Shown here in pieces: positions 8,710-17,912 of a stretch of DNA of 64,000 nt (within the stretch, counting starts at the first letter, position 1; each line of letters opens with the position of its first letter). A program made the position numbers and the translations under genes. The notes beneath the pieces were generated by a model. That model saw only the letters and a list, made by a program, of their open reading frames with translations. It ran no database searches and was not told the DNA's origin. Source of the stretch: Burkholderia stabilis (GTDB lineage Bacteria; Pseudomonadota; Gammaproteobacteria; Burkholderiales; Burkholderiaceae); contig NZ_CP016442.1 of the NCBI RefSeq assembly GCF_001742165.1, forward strand, positions 62,001 through 126,000, in the 5' to 3' direction.

Positions 8710-9852
8710 ATGGTTCTGAAGAATCTGATCAAGGCGAAAGCGGGGCAGCCCGAGCGACTGACGGACGACGAACGGCTCGCGCGTTCGGGCCTGCTGGCGG
8801 GGCTGGAAGCGCTGCCGACGGTCGTGATCGTGCTCGACCGCAAGACGCTGCGGATCGCGTTCGCGAACCCGTCCGCGGAGGCGATGCTCGACATCTCGCG
8901 CCGGCAGCTCGCGCAGCGGCCGTGGGGCGAGATTTTTCCGAACGCGAACGAACTCGCGTCGACGATCACCGCGATCGGCGAGGAGCGCTTTCACGCGACG
9001 CACCTCGATACCGTGCTCGACCGGCCCGGCCGCGAACCGCTGCACGTGCACGCGATCGTCGGTTTCCTCGAGACCGCGCCCGATTTCGTGCTCGTCGAGC
9101 TGTTCGAGAACGAGCGGCAGTCGCGCACCGATCGCGAGGAGCGCATTCACGACCTGACCGCGGTCAACAAGCAGTTGATCCGCAACCTCGCGCACGAGAT
9201 CAAGAACCCGCTCGGCGGAATTCGCGGCGCAGCCCAGCTGCTCGAATTCGAGCTCGGCGAGCGCGAGCGCGGCGAGTTGCGCGAATACACGCAGGTGATC
9301 ATCAAGGAGTCCGATCGCCTGCAGACGCTCGTCGACCGGTTGCTGGAGCCGCATCGGCATCCGCACATCGTCGGCGACGTGAACATTCATGAAGTATGCG
9401 AACGCGTGCGCGCGGTGATGCTCGCGGAATTCCCGCGCGGGCTCACGATCGAGCGCGACTACGACGTGAGCGTGCCCGACCTGCGCGGCGACAAGGAGCA
9501 GTTGATCCAGGCGCTGCTCAACATCGTGCGTAACGCCGCACAGGCGTTGCGCGAACGGATCGCGCAGGGCGACGCGAAGATCGAATTGCGCACGCGCATC
9601 GCGCGCAAGATCACGATCGCGAAGCGCCTGTACAAGCTGGCACTGGACTTGCACGTGATCGACAACGGGCCCGGCATTCCGGAGGAGATTCGCGACCGGA
9701 TCTTCTACCCGCTCGTGTCCGGGCGCGAAGACGGCAGCGGCCTCGGCCTCACGCTCGCGCAGACGTTCGTGCAGCAGCATGACGGGATGATCGAGGTCGA
9801 GAGCCGACCCGGACGTACCGAATTTCAGATTCTGCTGCCGCTCGATCATTGA
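8710..9852 (+). CDS. ntrB: Nitrogen regulation sensor kinase NtrB
   Basis: A 380-residue cytoplasmic histidine kinase without membrane segments. The N-terminal PAS domain (about 30-130) is followed by the HisKA motif with phospho-acceptor His162 (RNLAHEIKNPLGGIRGAAQLL region). The ATPase boxes are N (QALLNIVRNAAQA), G1 (DNGPGIP) and G2 (GSGLGLTL). NtrB phosphorylates NtrC when PII is uridylylated, that is, under nitrogen limitation. It lies between glnA and ntrC, downstream of the glnA terminator, so some transcription must read through or start internally. Confidence 0.95.
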   Translation: MVLKNLIKAKAGQPERLTDDERLARSGLLAGLEALPTVVIVLDRKTLRIAFANPSAEAMLDISRRQLAQRPWGEIFPNANELASTITAIGEERFHATHLDTVLDRPGREPLHVHAIVGFLETAPDFVLVELFENERQSRTDREERIHDLTAVNKQLIRNLAHEIKNPLGGIRGAAQLLEFELGERERGELREYTQVIIKESDRLQTLVDRLLEPHRHPHIVGDVNIHEVCERVRAVMLAEFPRGLTIERDYDVSVPDLRGDKEQLIQALLNIVRNAAQALRERIAQGDAKIELRTRIARKITIAKRLYKLALDLHVIDNGPGIPEEIRDRIFYPLVSGREDGSGLGLTLAQTFVQQHDGMIEVESRPGRTEFQILLPLDH

Positions 9853-9898
9853 GCGGCAGCAGTGCGATTCACCGGATTCACCCATACCTGACCGACCT

Positions 9899-11416
9899 AT
9901 GAAGCCGATCTGGATAGTAGACGACGACCAATCGATCCGCTGGGTGCTTGAAAAGGCACTCGCCCGGGACAGCTTCGCGACGAAGAGCTTCGCGAACGTG
10001 CGCGACGCGCTGGCCGCGCTCGACCACGAGACGCCGCAGGTGCTCGTGTCCGACATCCGGATGCCGGGCGGCTCGGGCCTCGAGTTGCTGCAGGCGATGC
10101 ACGAGCGCCTGCCGGGCCTGCCCGTCATCATCATGACGGCGTTCTCCGATCTCGACAGCGCCGTCGCGGCGTTCCAGGGCGGCGCGTTCGAATATCTCGC
10201 GAAGCCGTTCGACGTCGACAAGGCGGTCGAGCTGATCCGCCGCGCGGTCGAGGAAAGCCTGCGCGGTGGCGCGCCGCAGGACGAGCGCGTCGCGGAGGCG
10301 CCCGAGATGCTCGGCCAGGCGCCCGCGATGCAGGACATGTTCCGCGCGATCGGCCGCCTGTCGCATTCGGCCGCGACCGTGCTGATCACGGGCGAGTCGG
10401 GCACCGGCAAGGAGCTCGTCGCACGCGCACTGCACCGTCACAGCCCGCGCGCGAACGGGCCGTTCATCGCGCTGAACACCGCGGCGATTCCGAAGGACCT
10501 GCTCGAATCCGAGCTGTTCGGCCATGAGCGCGGCGCGTTCACCGGTGCGCAGACGACACGGCAGGGCCGCTTCGAGCAGGCCGAGAACGGCACGCTGTTC
10601 CTCGACGAAATCGGCGACATGCCGTTCGACCTGCAGACGCGCCTGCTGCGCGTGCTGTCGGACGGGCAGTTCTATCGGGTCGGTGGGCACAACCCGCTGC
10701 GCGCGAACGTGCGCGTGATCGCCGCGACCCACCAGAATCTCGAATCGCGCGTGCGGCAGGGGCTGTTCCGCGAGGACCTTTACCACCGGCTCAACGTGAT
10801 CCGGCTGCGTCTGCCGCCGCTGCGCGAACGCAGCGAGGACATCGCGCTGCTCACGCGGCACTTCCTGCAGAAGAGCGCGCGCGATCTCGGCGTCGAGCCG
10901 AAGCGCGTGTCCGACGATGCGCTCGCGTACCTCTCGTCGCTGGCGTTTCCCGGTAACGTGCGGCAGCTCGAGAACCTCGCGAACTGGCTGACCGTGATGG
11001 CGCCCGCGCAGACGGTCGAGATCAAGGACCTGCCGCCGGATCTCGTGCCGGCCGGTGCGCCCGTCGTCGCGAACGGCGACGGCGCGGATGCGCATGGCAG
11101 CGGCGGCGACGCGGTGCTCGCGCATCCGGCGCTCGGCGCGGCACCGGTGGCAGTCGCGCCTGTCGCGGCGGCACCGAACGGCGGCGCGCCGGCCGGCTAT
11201 CCGCTGTGGGAGCATGGCCTGCGCACCGAAGTCGCGCGGCTGCTGCGCGAGAATTCGGCCGACGTGATGGACGAGCTCGCGCGCCGCTTCGAGGCCGCCG
11301 TGATTCGCGAGGCGCTCGACTTCACGCGCGGCCGCAAGGTCGAGGCCGCGGAGCGGCTCGGCATTGGCCGCAACACGATCACGCGCAAGATCCAGGAACT
11401 CCATCTGGAGCCCTGA
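9899..11416 (+). CDS. ntrC: Nitrogen regulation response regulator NtrC
   Basis: A 505-residue sigma-54 activator. The receiver domain (1-120) has acidic residues at 8-10, the phospho-acceptor Asp52 and Lys102. The AAA+ domain has Walker A GESGTGK (165-171) and the sigma-54-contacting GAFTGA loop (212-217). The C-terminal Fis-type helix-turn-helix (about 475-502) contains [18 protein letters not shown] Gly/Ala-rich linker (about 385-430) joins the last two domains. It should act on the NtrC box in front of glnA. Confidence 0.97.
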   Translation: MKPIWIVDDDQSIRWVLEKALARDSFATKSFANVRDALAALDHETPQVLVSDIRMPGGSGLELLQAMHERLPGLPVIIMTAFSDLDSAVAAFQGGAFEYLAKPFDVDKAVELIRRAVEESLRGGAPQDERVAEAPEMLGQAPAMQDMFRAIGRLSHSAATVLITGESGTGKELVARALHRHSPRANGPFIALNTAAIPKDLLESELFGHERGAFTGAQTTRQGRFEQAENGTLFLDEIGDMPFDLQTRLLRVLSDGQFYRVGGHNPLRANVRVIAATHQNLESRVRQGLFREDLYHRLNVIRLRLPPLRERSEDIALLTRHFLQKSARDLGVEPKRVSDDALAYLSSLAFPGNVRQLENLANWLTVMAPAQTVEIKDLPPDLVPAGAPVVANGDGADAHGSGGDAVLAHPALGAAPVAVAPVAAAPNGGAPAGYPLWEHGLRTEVARLLRENSADVMDELARRFEAAVIREALDFTRGRKVEAAERLGIGRNTITRKIQELHLEP

Positions 11417-11425
11417 GCACGATTT

Positions 11426-11454
11426 GCGGCATGCGCGGGCATCGCGCATGCCGC
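11426..11454 (+). terminator. Hairpin after ntrC
   Basis: A perfect 12-bp stem (11426-11437 with 11443-11454) and 5-nt loop lie 10 bp after the ntrC stop. No T-run follows, so it may be a factor-assisted terminator or a 3'-end stabiliser. Confidence 0.5.
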
Positions 11455-11505
11455 GATCGGACATAATCGCGGTTTGCCTGTCGTTTCACCATCCGCCGAT
11501 CCTCA

Positions 11506-13614
11506 ATGTCCGATTCCTTCCGCTGGCCCGCCGGGGCCGACCCGTTCCGTTTCCTCGAATCGCTCGACAGCAAGCGTGCCCGCACGTGGGTCGACGAACA
11601 GAACGCGCGCACGCGCGCCGCGCTGCGCGACGACGACGCCTGGCGCGCGCTCACGGCGCGCTTGGCAAAAGCGTATCTGCCGCGCGAACACCCGGTGATT
11701 CCGACCCGCTGGCGCGACTGGGCCTACGACCTGTGGCAGGACGATCTCCATCCGAAGGGGCTGTGGCGCCGCACGCGCTGGGACGACTGGCGCGCCGGCC
11801 GGCCGGCGTGGGAAACGCTGCTCGACGTCGACGCGCTCGGCGCAGAAGAGGGCGAGTCGTGGGTGTTCGAGCAGGACTCGATCCTGTATCCGGACGGCGA
11901 TCGCGCGCTGCTGTCGCTGTCGCCGGGTGGTGCCGATGCGGTCGTCGTGCGCGAATTCGATCTCGTCGAGCGTCGTTTCGTCGACGGCGGTTTCACGATC
12001 GACGAGCCGGGACATCACACGGTCGGCTGGATCGATCGCGATACCGTCTACGTGAGCTGGGACCGTGGCGAAGCGCATGCGACCGCGGCCGGCTATCCGT
12101 ATGAAGCGCGCCGCTGGGTGCGCGGCACGCCGCTCGCCGATGCGCCCGTCGTATTCCGCGGCGAACCCGACGACATCAGCGCGGGCGCGGGTTTCGATCC
12201 GATCGACAACCGTCACGTCGCGTGGCGCAGCGTCGATTTCTTCGACGCGCATGCGTACCGGCTGACCGACGCCGGCGAGTGGGCGCGCTATGACGTGCCC
12301 ACGCATGTCGAGGTCGGCTTCTGGGAAGGCTGGCTCGTGCTGGAGCCGCGTCTCGACTGGGAATGCGGCGGCGTGCGCCATGCGGGCGGCTCGCTGCTGG
12401 CGATTCGCGAGCAGGCGTTCCTGGCCGGGTCGCGCGAACTCACGACGCTGTTCGCGCCGCAACCGTCGACGTCCGCGTGCACGTGGACGCACACGCGCAC
12501 GACGCTGATCGCGAGCTGGCTCGACGACGTGCACAACCGCACGATGCTGTGGCAACCGACGCAGGCGGACGACGGCACGTGGACGTGGGATGCACGTCCG
12601 TTCGACTGGCCGGGCGATGCGCAGATCGACATCGAGCCGGTCGAATCGACGCTGAACGACGAGATTTACGTGGACGTCGACACCTATCTCGATCCGCCCG
12701 AGTGCTGGCTGGCCGACCTTGCCGATCGCGCGGCCGATGCACCGTCGCGCCGCGTGCTGCTTGACCGGCCGCCGGTGCAGTTCGATGCGACCGGGCTCGT
12801 CGTGCGCCGCGCGAACGCGCGTTCGCACGACGGCACGGTGGTGCCGTACACGCTGATCGGACCGCGCGACGCGCTCGATGCGCCCGAAGGCGCGGCGCGC
12901 GTGGTGCGACCGTGCCTGCTGTCGGGCTACGGCGGCTTTGCGATACCGAACCTGCCGGGCTACAGCGACGCGTTCGGCATCGCGTGGCTCGAACGCGGCG
13001 GCGTCATGGCGTTTGCGCACATCCGCGGCGGCGGTGAATTCGGGCCGCAATGGCACGTCGATGCGCAGCGCGAACACCGGCAGCGCTCGTTCGACGATTT
13101 CATCGCGGTGGCCGAGGATCTGGCCGCGACCGGCGTGACGAGCGCCGCGCAGCTCGGAATCGAGGGCGGCAGCAACGGCGGGCTGCTGGTCGCCGCATGC
13201 ATGACGCAGCGGCCGGAACTGTTCGGCGCGGTGCTGTGCCGCGTGCCGCTGCTCGACATGCGGCGCTATCCGAAGCTGCACGCGGGCGCCGCGTGGCTCG
13301 ACGAATACGGCGACCCGGACGAGCCGCGCGAGGGCGCGGCGCTGGCCGCGTATTCGCCGTATCACCGCGTGCGCGAAGGCGTCGTGTATCCGCCGCTGCT
13401 GCTGACGACGTCGACGCGCGACGACCGCGTGCATCCCGCGCATGCGCGCAAGATGGCCGCGCGCATGCATGCGCTCGGTCACGAACGGGTGTGGTACTGG
13501 GAGAACACCGACGGCGGCCACGGCAGCGCCGACGATCTGGAACGCGCCGAATCCGACGCAGCCGAATTCGGGTTCCTGTGGGCCCATCTCGGGCCGGCGC
13601 CCGCGCGGCGCTGA
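11506..13614 (+). CDS. Prolyl oligopeptidase family (S9A) serine peptidase
   Basis: A 702-residue protein with an N-terminal beta-propeller (about 70-410) and a C-terminal alpha/beta-hydrolase domain. The nucleophile motif is GGSNGG with Ser556, the acid lies in TRDDRV (639-640), and His672 is in TDGGHGSADD. GYGGFAIPN (near 470) is the oxyanion loop. There is no signal peptide, so it is probably a cytoplasmic peptidase for short peptides; the protopeptidase B or prolyl oligopeptidase specificity is not resolved. It is a single gene between ntrC and the convergent exonuclease III gene. Confidence 0.88.
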   Translation: MSDSFRWPAGADPFRFLESLDSKRARTWVDEQNARTRAALRDDDAWRALTARLAKAYLPREHPVIPTRWRDWAYDLWQDDLHPKGLWRRTRWDDWRAGRPAWETLLDVDALGAEEGESWVFEQDSILYPDGDRALLSLSPGGADAVVVREFDLVERRFVDGGFTIDEPGHHTVGWIDRDTVYVSWDRGEAHATAAGYPYEARRWVRGTPLADAPVVFRGEPDDISAGAGFDPIDNRHVAWRSVDFFDAHAYRLTDAGEWARYDVPTHVEVGFWEGWLVLEPRLDWECGGVRHAGGSLLAIREQAFLAGSRELTTLFAPQPSTSACTWTHTRTTLIASWLDDVHNRTMLWQPTQADDGTWTWDARPFDWPGDAQIDIEPVESTLNDEIYVDVDTYLDPPECWLADLADRAADAPSRRVLLDRPPVQFDATGLVVRRANARSHDGTVVPYTLIGPRDALDAPEGAARVVRPCLLSGYGGFAIPNLPGYSDAFGIAWLERGGVMAFAHIRGGGEFGPQWHVDAQREHRQRSFDDFIAVAEDLAATGVTSAAQLGIEGGSNGGLLVAACMTQRPELFGAVLCRVPLLDMRRYPKLHAGAAWLDEYGDPDEPREGAALAAYSPYHRVREGVVYPPLLLTTSTRDDRVHPAHARKMAARMHALGHERVWYWENTDGGHGSADDLERAESDAAEFGFLWAHLGPAPARR

Positions 13615-13633
13615 ACGCGCGCGGGCCGCGCGA

Positions 13634-14410
13634 TCAGCCGACGACCGCGACGACGGGCGTGTGGTCGGACGGCTGTTCCCACGTGCGCGGCGTGCGATCG
13701 ACTTCGCACGACGTGCAGGTTTCGGCGAGCGCCGGTGACAGCAGGATGTGGTCGATGCGCAGCCCCGCGTTGCGGCGGAACGCCATCATTCGATAGTCCC
13801 ACCACGTGAAGGTCTTCTCGGGCTGCTCGAAGCGGCGGAACGCATCGACGAAGCCGAGCTCGATCAGTTGCGCGAAGTGCGCGCGCTCCTGCGGCGACAC
13901 GAGGTTCTGGCCTTCCCATTTCGCCGGGTCGTGCACGTCGCGGTCTTCCGGCGCGATGTTGTAGTCGCCGAGCAGCGCGAGCTTCGGGTAGCGCTGCATC
14001 TCGGTACGCAGCCACGCTTGCAGCGCGTCGAGCCACTGCATCTTGTAGGCGAACTTGTCGGAGTCGGGCGCCTGGCCGTTCGGGAAATATGCGGACACGA
14101 TGCGCACGCCGTCGACCGTCGCGGCGACCACGCGCTGCTGCGGATCGTCGAAGCCGGGGATGTTGCGCACGACGTCCGATTCGTCGACGGACAGCGTGTC
14201 GCGCGCGAGGATCGCGACGCCGTTGTAGGTCTTCTGGCCGGTGAACCAGCTGCGATAGCCGGCCGCCTCGAGATCGGCGCGCGGGAATTTCTCGTCAGGC
14301 AGTTTCAGTTCCTGCAGGCACAGCACGTCGGTACCGCTTTGCGCGAGCCAGTCGAGCACGTGCTGCTTGCGGACGTTGAGCGAGTTGACGTTCCAGGTGG
14401 CAATTTTCAT
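13634..14410 (-). CDS. xth: Exodeoxyribonuclease III (AP endonuclease family)
   Basis: A 258-residue enzyme of the exonuclease III/EEP family that cleaves at abasic sites and degrades 3' ends of duplex DNA. Conserved motifs are MKIATWNVNSL (1-11), the metal-binding Glu in LCLQELKLP (about 34), the GDYNIAPEDRDV loop and the terminal SDHTPVV with the catalytic His. The length fits the short XthA2-like form. It is convergent with the S9 peptidase gene and divergent from the initiator tRNA. Confidence 0.93.
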   Translation of the reverse strand: MKIATWNVNSLNVRKQHVLDWLAQSGTDVLCLQELKLPDEKFPRADLEAAGYRSWFTGQKTYNGVAILARDTLSVDESDVVRNIPGFDDPQQRVVAATVDGVRIVSAYFPNGQAPDSDKFAYKMQWLDALQAWLRTEMQRYPKLALLGDYNIAPEDRDVHDPAKWEGQNLVSPQERAHFAQLIELGFVDAFRRFEQPEKTFTWWDYRMMAFRRNAGLRIDHILLSPALAETCTSCEVDRTPRTWEQPSDHTPVVAVVG

Positions 14411-14552
14411 GAACGGGAATGTGCGTGCGGGGTGAATGCGAAGGCCGCCATCTTACCGCGAGCACGCGGTGCAAACGCGCGCGATACGCGGTGCTGCAGA
14501 GGCGTCATGCATCGGCGCAGCGGGAAGGGGAGCAAGAATTGTGACAAAAGTG

Positions 14553-14581
14553 TTGACGTGAGTACTTCCTCACCCTATAAT
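14553..14581 (+). promoter_or_regulatory. Near-consensus sigma-70 promoter of the initiator tRNA
   Basis: TTGACG (14553-14558), a 17-bp spacer and TATAAT (14576-14581) form an almost perfect promoter. Transcription should begin around 14588, so the primary transcript carries only a very short 5' leader before the tRNA. Confidence 0.9.
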
Positions 14582-14593
14582 TTATTTCTCTGA

Positions 14594-14670
<77 letters not shown>

Positions 14671-14723
14671 AGCACACCAGACGATGTGCAGCGCAAGTGA
14701 CCGATGCGCGCTTCGTCGACAGG

Positions 14724-14748
14724 AACCCGGCCCCGTGCCGGGTTTTTT
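14724..14748 (+). terminator. Terminator of the initiator tRNA gene
   Basis: An 8-bp stem (14724-14731 with 14737-14744) and CCCGT loop run into T6 (14743-14748), about 55 nt after the tRNA 3' end. The transcript therefore carries a 3' trailer to be processed. Confidence 0.9.
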
Positions 14749-14767
14749 GTTTTCCGCGTCCGGATTG

Positions 14768-15571
14768 TTATTTCGGTGCGCCCGGGCTCCCGGGCAGGAA
14801 ACCGTTCTCGAGCAAGTAGGTCGTCGTGTTGACGAGGGTCGCCCGCGCGTTCGGCGTACCCGCCAGTGCCGCGCACTTGTCCTTGCCTGTATTCACCCGG
14901 ATCGATCGTTCGGTCGTCGGGTAGTCGACATCCTTCAGATAGAAATGCGGCAGCGACGTCGTGTAGCGCGCATAGGGCACGCACGGCCGCTGCATCGGGT
15001 CGGGCGACGCGCCGTTGAACGGAAAGTATTCGTCGAACAGGTACGCCGAGCTCGACAGGCCGCCCCAGTCCGCCGGCACCGCGATGCTGCCGGTCGGCGT
15101 CGTGACGCCGGTTGCGACATCCGTGATGAAGCCGTCGAGGGTCGAGCGCCCGTCACTGAGATTGGCCTGCGTGACGGTGATCTGCAGCCGGTAGGCGTGG
15201 CCCGTTTTCCATGCGTAGGCGATCGAGCACGACGTTCCCGCACCGCCGTCGGCGCCGCCGCGACAATTCGCCGACAGCGGTGTCGTGCCGGTGCCGAACG
15301 CGCTGAAGATCACCACGTTGCTGCTTCGGGTGCGCGGCTGGATGCCGGTGTAGATCGCGTGCCCGCCATGTTGCGACGACAGCTGGTTCGCCCAGTAGTA
15401 ACTGGCGTTGACCTGGGTCGGCACGACTTCGGGCGTGATGTCCCACGTCATGCGATCGAAGCCGCTCGCGGGCGTCAATGCGGCCGATGCGGTGATGTTG
15501 GGATCAGCGTATGCGTTGAGCATGGCCGTCATGGCGAACAGCGCGCCGGACAAGAAGCTGAGTCTTTTCAT
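14768..15571 (-). CDS. Secreted DUF3472-like protein
   Basis: A 267-residue protein with a signal peptide (residues 1-22, hydrophobic core LSFLSGALFAMTAML, cleavage after NAYA). The stretch NASYYWANQ through IYTGIQPR, FSAFGTGT and AYAWKTGHAYRLQI resembles the DUF3472 pattern (a GIQ strand, a VlFS strand, and W-K-x-G-x-x-Y-R). Cysteines suggest disulfides. The ATG at 15571 follows an AGGAAACAGGAAC ribosome-binding site; the longer frame to 15646 lacks one. The function is unknown. It lies alone beside the tRNA gene, so it may be an accessory gene (inference). Confidence 0.6.
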   Translation of the reverse strand: MKRLSFLSGALFAMTAMLNAYADPNITASAALTPASGFDRMTWDITPEVVPTQVNASYYWANQLSSQHGGHAIYTGIQPRTRSSNVVIFSAFGTGTTPLSANCRGGADGGAGTSCSIAYAWKTGHAYRLQITVTQANLSDGRSTLDGFITDVATGVTTPTGSIAVPADWGGLSSSAYLFDEYFPFNGASPDPMQRPCVPYARYTTSLPHFYLKDVDYPTTERSIRVNTGKDKCAALAGTPNARATLVNTTTYLLENGFLPGSPGAPK

Positions 15572-15856
15572 GTTCCTGTTTCCTGTTGGTGGAAAAAGAG
15601 ACCGCGACGAGCAGCGTCGATGTCGGTGCCGCTGCCCGAATGCCAATCCGCGTTCACTTTATTACCAATGGATAACAAGCCGTGTCGACGCGGCCGCGCG
15701 AAGCGGGCCGCGTGATGCGCGGGCCGTTCCTGCCGGGCCCGAGCAACGGGCGAGAGCAGGGAGTCGGGCTGACGGGGAGGGCGCAATCCGGGAGAGTGAA
15801 TCCTGCCGAGCGGAACAATCCGGCGGTGGTTGCCGATAGGCGACGGCGCCCGTCGC

Positions 15857-16549
15857 TCAGCGCGCGGCCCACTCGACCGCCGCCTTCGCATGCAGCGCGG
15901 TCGTGTCGAACACGGGCAGCGGCGAATCGTCCGCGCCGATCAACAGCGTGATTTCCGTGCAGCCGAGGATCACGGCCTGCGCGCCTTGCTGCGCGAGTTG
16001 CTCGATGATCGTCACGTAGGTCGCGCGCGACGCTGCGTCGACGATGCCGTGGCACAGCTCGTCGTAGATGATCCGGTGCACGTCGTCGCGGCCGCGTTCG
16101 TCCGGCACGAGCACCTCCATCCCGAACTTGTCGCGCAGCCGTTCCGCATAGAACGGCAGCTCCATCGTATAGCGCGTGCCGAGCAGCGCGACGCGCCCGA
16201 CGCCCGCGTCGCGCAGCGCGGCGCCGGTCGGATCGGCGATGTGCAGGAACGGCAGCGTCACCGCGGCTTCGATCGCGTCGTGCACGCGGTGCATCGTATT
16301 GGTCGTCAGCACGACGAGATCGGCGCCGGCCGCTTCGAGCTGCCGCGCGGCGCCGGCCATCCGTTCGCCGAGCGCGCCCCAGTCCTGCGCGCGCTGCAGT
16401 GCCTCGATCTCCGCGAAATCGACCGTGACCAGCACGCTCTTCGCGTTGTGATGCCCGCCGTGCAGCGCCTTCGAGTGGCGATTGATCAGCCGGTAATACT
16501 CGGCCGACGATTCCCAGCTCATGCCACCGATCAGTCCGATCGTCTTCAT
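15857..16549 (-). CDS. Aspartate/glutamate racemase family protein (YgeA/L-DER type)
   Basis: A 230-residue protein beginning MKTIGLIGGMSWESSAEYYR, strongly like E. coli YgeA, the L-Asp/L-Glu-specific racemase EcL-DER. The first catalytic position is Thr83 (LTTNTMH) rather than Cys, and the second is Cys197 (ILGCTEI), the atypical Thr/Cys pair known for EcL-DER at the same numbering. FLHIADPTG and RVALLGTRYTME are also conserved. It probably interconverts enantiomers of acidic or related amino acids; in vivo substrate unknown. It is divergent from dinB. Confidence 0.85.
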   Translation of the reverse strand: MKTIGLIGGMSWESSAEYYRLINRHSKALHGGHHNAKSVLVTVDFAEIEALQRAQDWGALGERMAGAARQLEAAGADLVVLTTNTMHRVHDAIEAAVTLPFLHIADPTGAALRDAGVGRVALLGTRYTMELPFYAERLRDKFGMEVLVPDERGRDDVHRIIYDELCHGIVDAASRATYVTIIEQLAQQGAQAVILGCTEITLLIGADDSPLPVFDTTALHAKAAVEWAAR

Positions 16550-16671
16550 CCGTCACCTTTATCTTTTGTGTGTCGCGGCAGACGAGTATAGGTGCCGCCG
16601 CCCGCGCCCGGCGGTACGATCCGCGCGAACCTGGCCGGTACGGCGCAGCCGGTTGAGGGTGCACGCGACAG

Positions 16672-16700
16672 TTGAAACCGGCACTGTGTTTTTGTACAGT
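16672..16700 (+). promoter_or_regulatory. dinB promoter (sigma-70 type)
   Basis: TTGAAA (16672-16677), a 17-bp spacer and TACAGT (16695-16700). The SOS box overlaps the spacer and the -10 element. Transcription would start near 16707. Confidence 0.7.
16684..16699 (+). promoter_or_regulatory. LexA (SOS) box in the dinB promoter
   Basis: CTGTGTTTTTGTACAG fits the LexA consensus CTGT-N8-ACAG exactly. Its position over the -10 region would block RNA polymerase until LexA is cleaved during the SOS response. Confidence 0.85.
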
Positions 16701-16775
16701 ATCGGCACCGTGAGCCCGACCACCATTCCGCCTGCCGATCCGCACCTGCTGCCGCCGGGCGACGCGCCGTCGCGC

Positions 16776-17849
16776 ATGCGCAAGATCATCCACTGCGATT
16801 GCGACTGCTTTTACGCGTCGGTCGAGATGCGCGACGATCCTTCGCTGCGCAACCGGCCGCTCGCGGTCGGCGGCCGGCCCGACCAGCGCGGCGTGATCGC
16901 GACCTGCAACTACGAAGCGCGGCGCTACGGCGTGCATTCGGCGATGTCGTCGGCGCTCGCGATGCGCAAGTGCCCGGACTTGCTGATCCTGCCGTCCGCG
17001 ATGGACAAGTACCGCGCGGCGTCGCGGCAGATCATGGCGATCTATCGCGACTACACGCCCGACGTCGAACCGCTGTCGCTCGACGAGGCGTATCTCGACG
17101 TCAGCGGCTCGGAGCGCTGCCAGGGCAGCGCGACGTTGATTGCGCGCGAGATCCGCCAGCGCGTGCACGACACGGTGGGCGTGACCGTGTCGGCGGGCGT
17201 CGCGCCGAACAAGTTCATCGCGAAGATCGCGTCCGACTGGAACAAGCCCGACGGGCTGTTCGTCGTGCGGCCGCACGAGATCGACGCGTTCGTTGCGGCG
17301 CTGCCGGTGCGCAAGCTGCACGGCGTCGGCAAGGTGACGGCCACGCGGCTCGACCGGCTCGGTATCCAGACCTGCGCGCAATTGCGCGACTGGCCGCTGA
17401 TCGACCTGCACCGCGAGTTCGGCGCGTTCGGGCGGCGGCTGTACGAACTGTCGCGCGGGATCGACGAGCGGCCCGTGCAGGCCGACCAGGAGCGCAAGTC
17501 GGTCAGCGTCGAGACGACCTACGTGACCGACCTGACGACGCTCGAGCAATGCGCGGAGGAAATCCGCCGCCTCGTCGTGCAGCTCGACGCGCGGATTGCG
17601 CGCGCGGGCGCCGTGCGCTCGGTCCGCAAGCTGTACGTGAAAATCCGTTTCGCCGATTTCCAGCGCACGACGGTCGAGTGCGTGGCCGATGCGACGAACG
17701 CGGACACGGCCGTCACGCTGCTCGCGAAGGGGCTGCAGCGGCGCGCGCAGGCCGTGCGGCTGCTTGGCGTCGGCGTGCGCATCGACGAGGACACGGCCGA
17801 GCGTCACGGGCAATTCTCGCTGTTCGACGACGATTCGGCCGCGCCATGA
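16776..17849 (+). CDS. dinB: DNA polymerase IV (Y-family, SOS-induced)
   Basis: A 357-residue translesion polymerase. The start used, ATG 16776, gives MRKIIHCDCDCFYASVEM, the conserved N-terminus with the first catalytic Asp. SLDEAYLDVS carries the second catalytic Asp/Glu pair, the HhH region is LHGVGKVTATRLDRLGI, and the C-terminal little-finger domain ends QFSLFDDD, similar to a beta-clamp-binding QxxLF motif. A GTG at 16710 is in frame and would add 22 residues, but it lies within a few bases of the predicted transcription start. The LexA box implies SOS induction. Confidence 0.94.
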   Translation: MRKIIHCDCDCFYASVEMRDDPSLRNRPLAVGGRPDQRGVIATCNYEARRYGVHSAMSSALAMRKCPDLLILPSAMDKYRAASRQIMAIYRDYTPDVEPLSLDEAYLDVSGSERCQGSATLIAREIRQRVHDTVGVTVSAGVAPNKFIAKIASDWNKPDGLFVVRPHEIDAFVAALPVRKLHGVGKVTATRLDRLGIQTCAQLRDWPLIDLHREFGAFGRRLYELSRGIDERPVQADQERKSVSVETTYVTDLTTLEQCAEEIRRLVVQLDARIARAGAVRSVRKLYVKIRFADFQRTTVECVADATNADTAVTLLAKGLQRRAQAVRLLGVGVRIDEDTAERHGQFSLFDDDSAAP

Positions 17850-17877
17850 AAAAAGGCACCGCCGAAGCGGTGCCTTT
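17849..17877 (-). terminator. Bidirectional terminator between dinB and prlC
   Basis: An 8-bp stem (17855-17862 with 17867-17874), extended by AAA/TTT pairs, has a CGAA loop. The A-run 17849-17854 gives a U-run on the reverse strand, so it mainly ends prlC. It may also end dinB. Confidence 0.8.
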
Positions 17878-17912
17878 CGATCGAGCCGGATGAGCCTGAA
17901 GATGCGGCGCGC

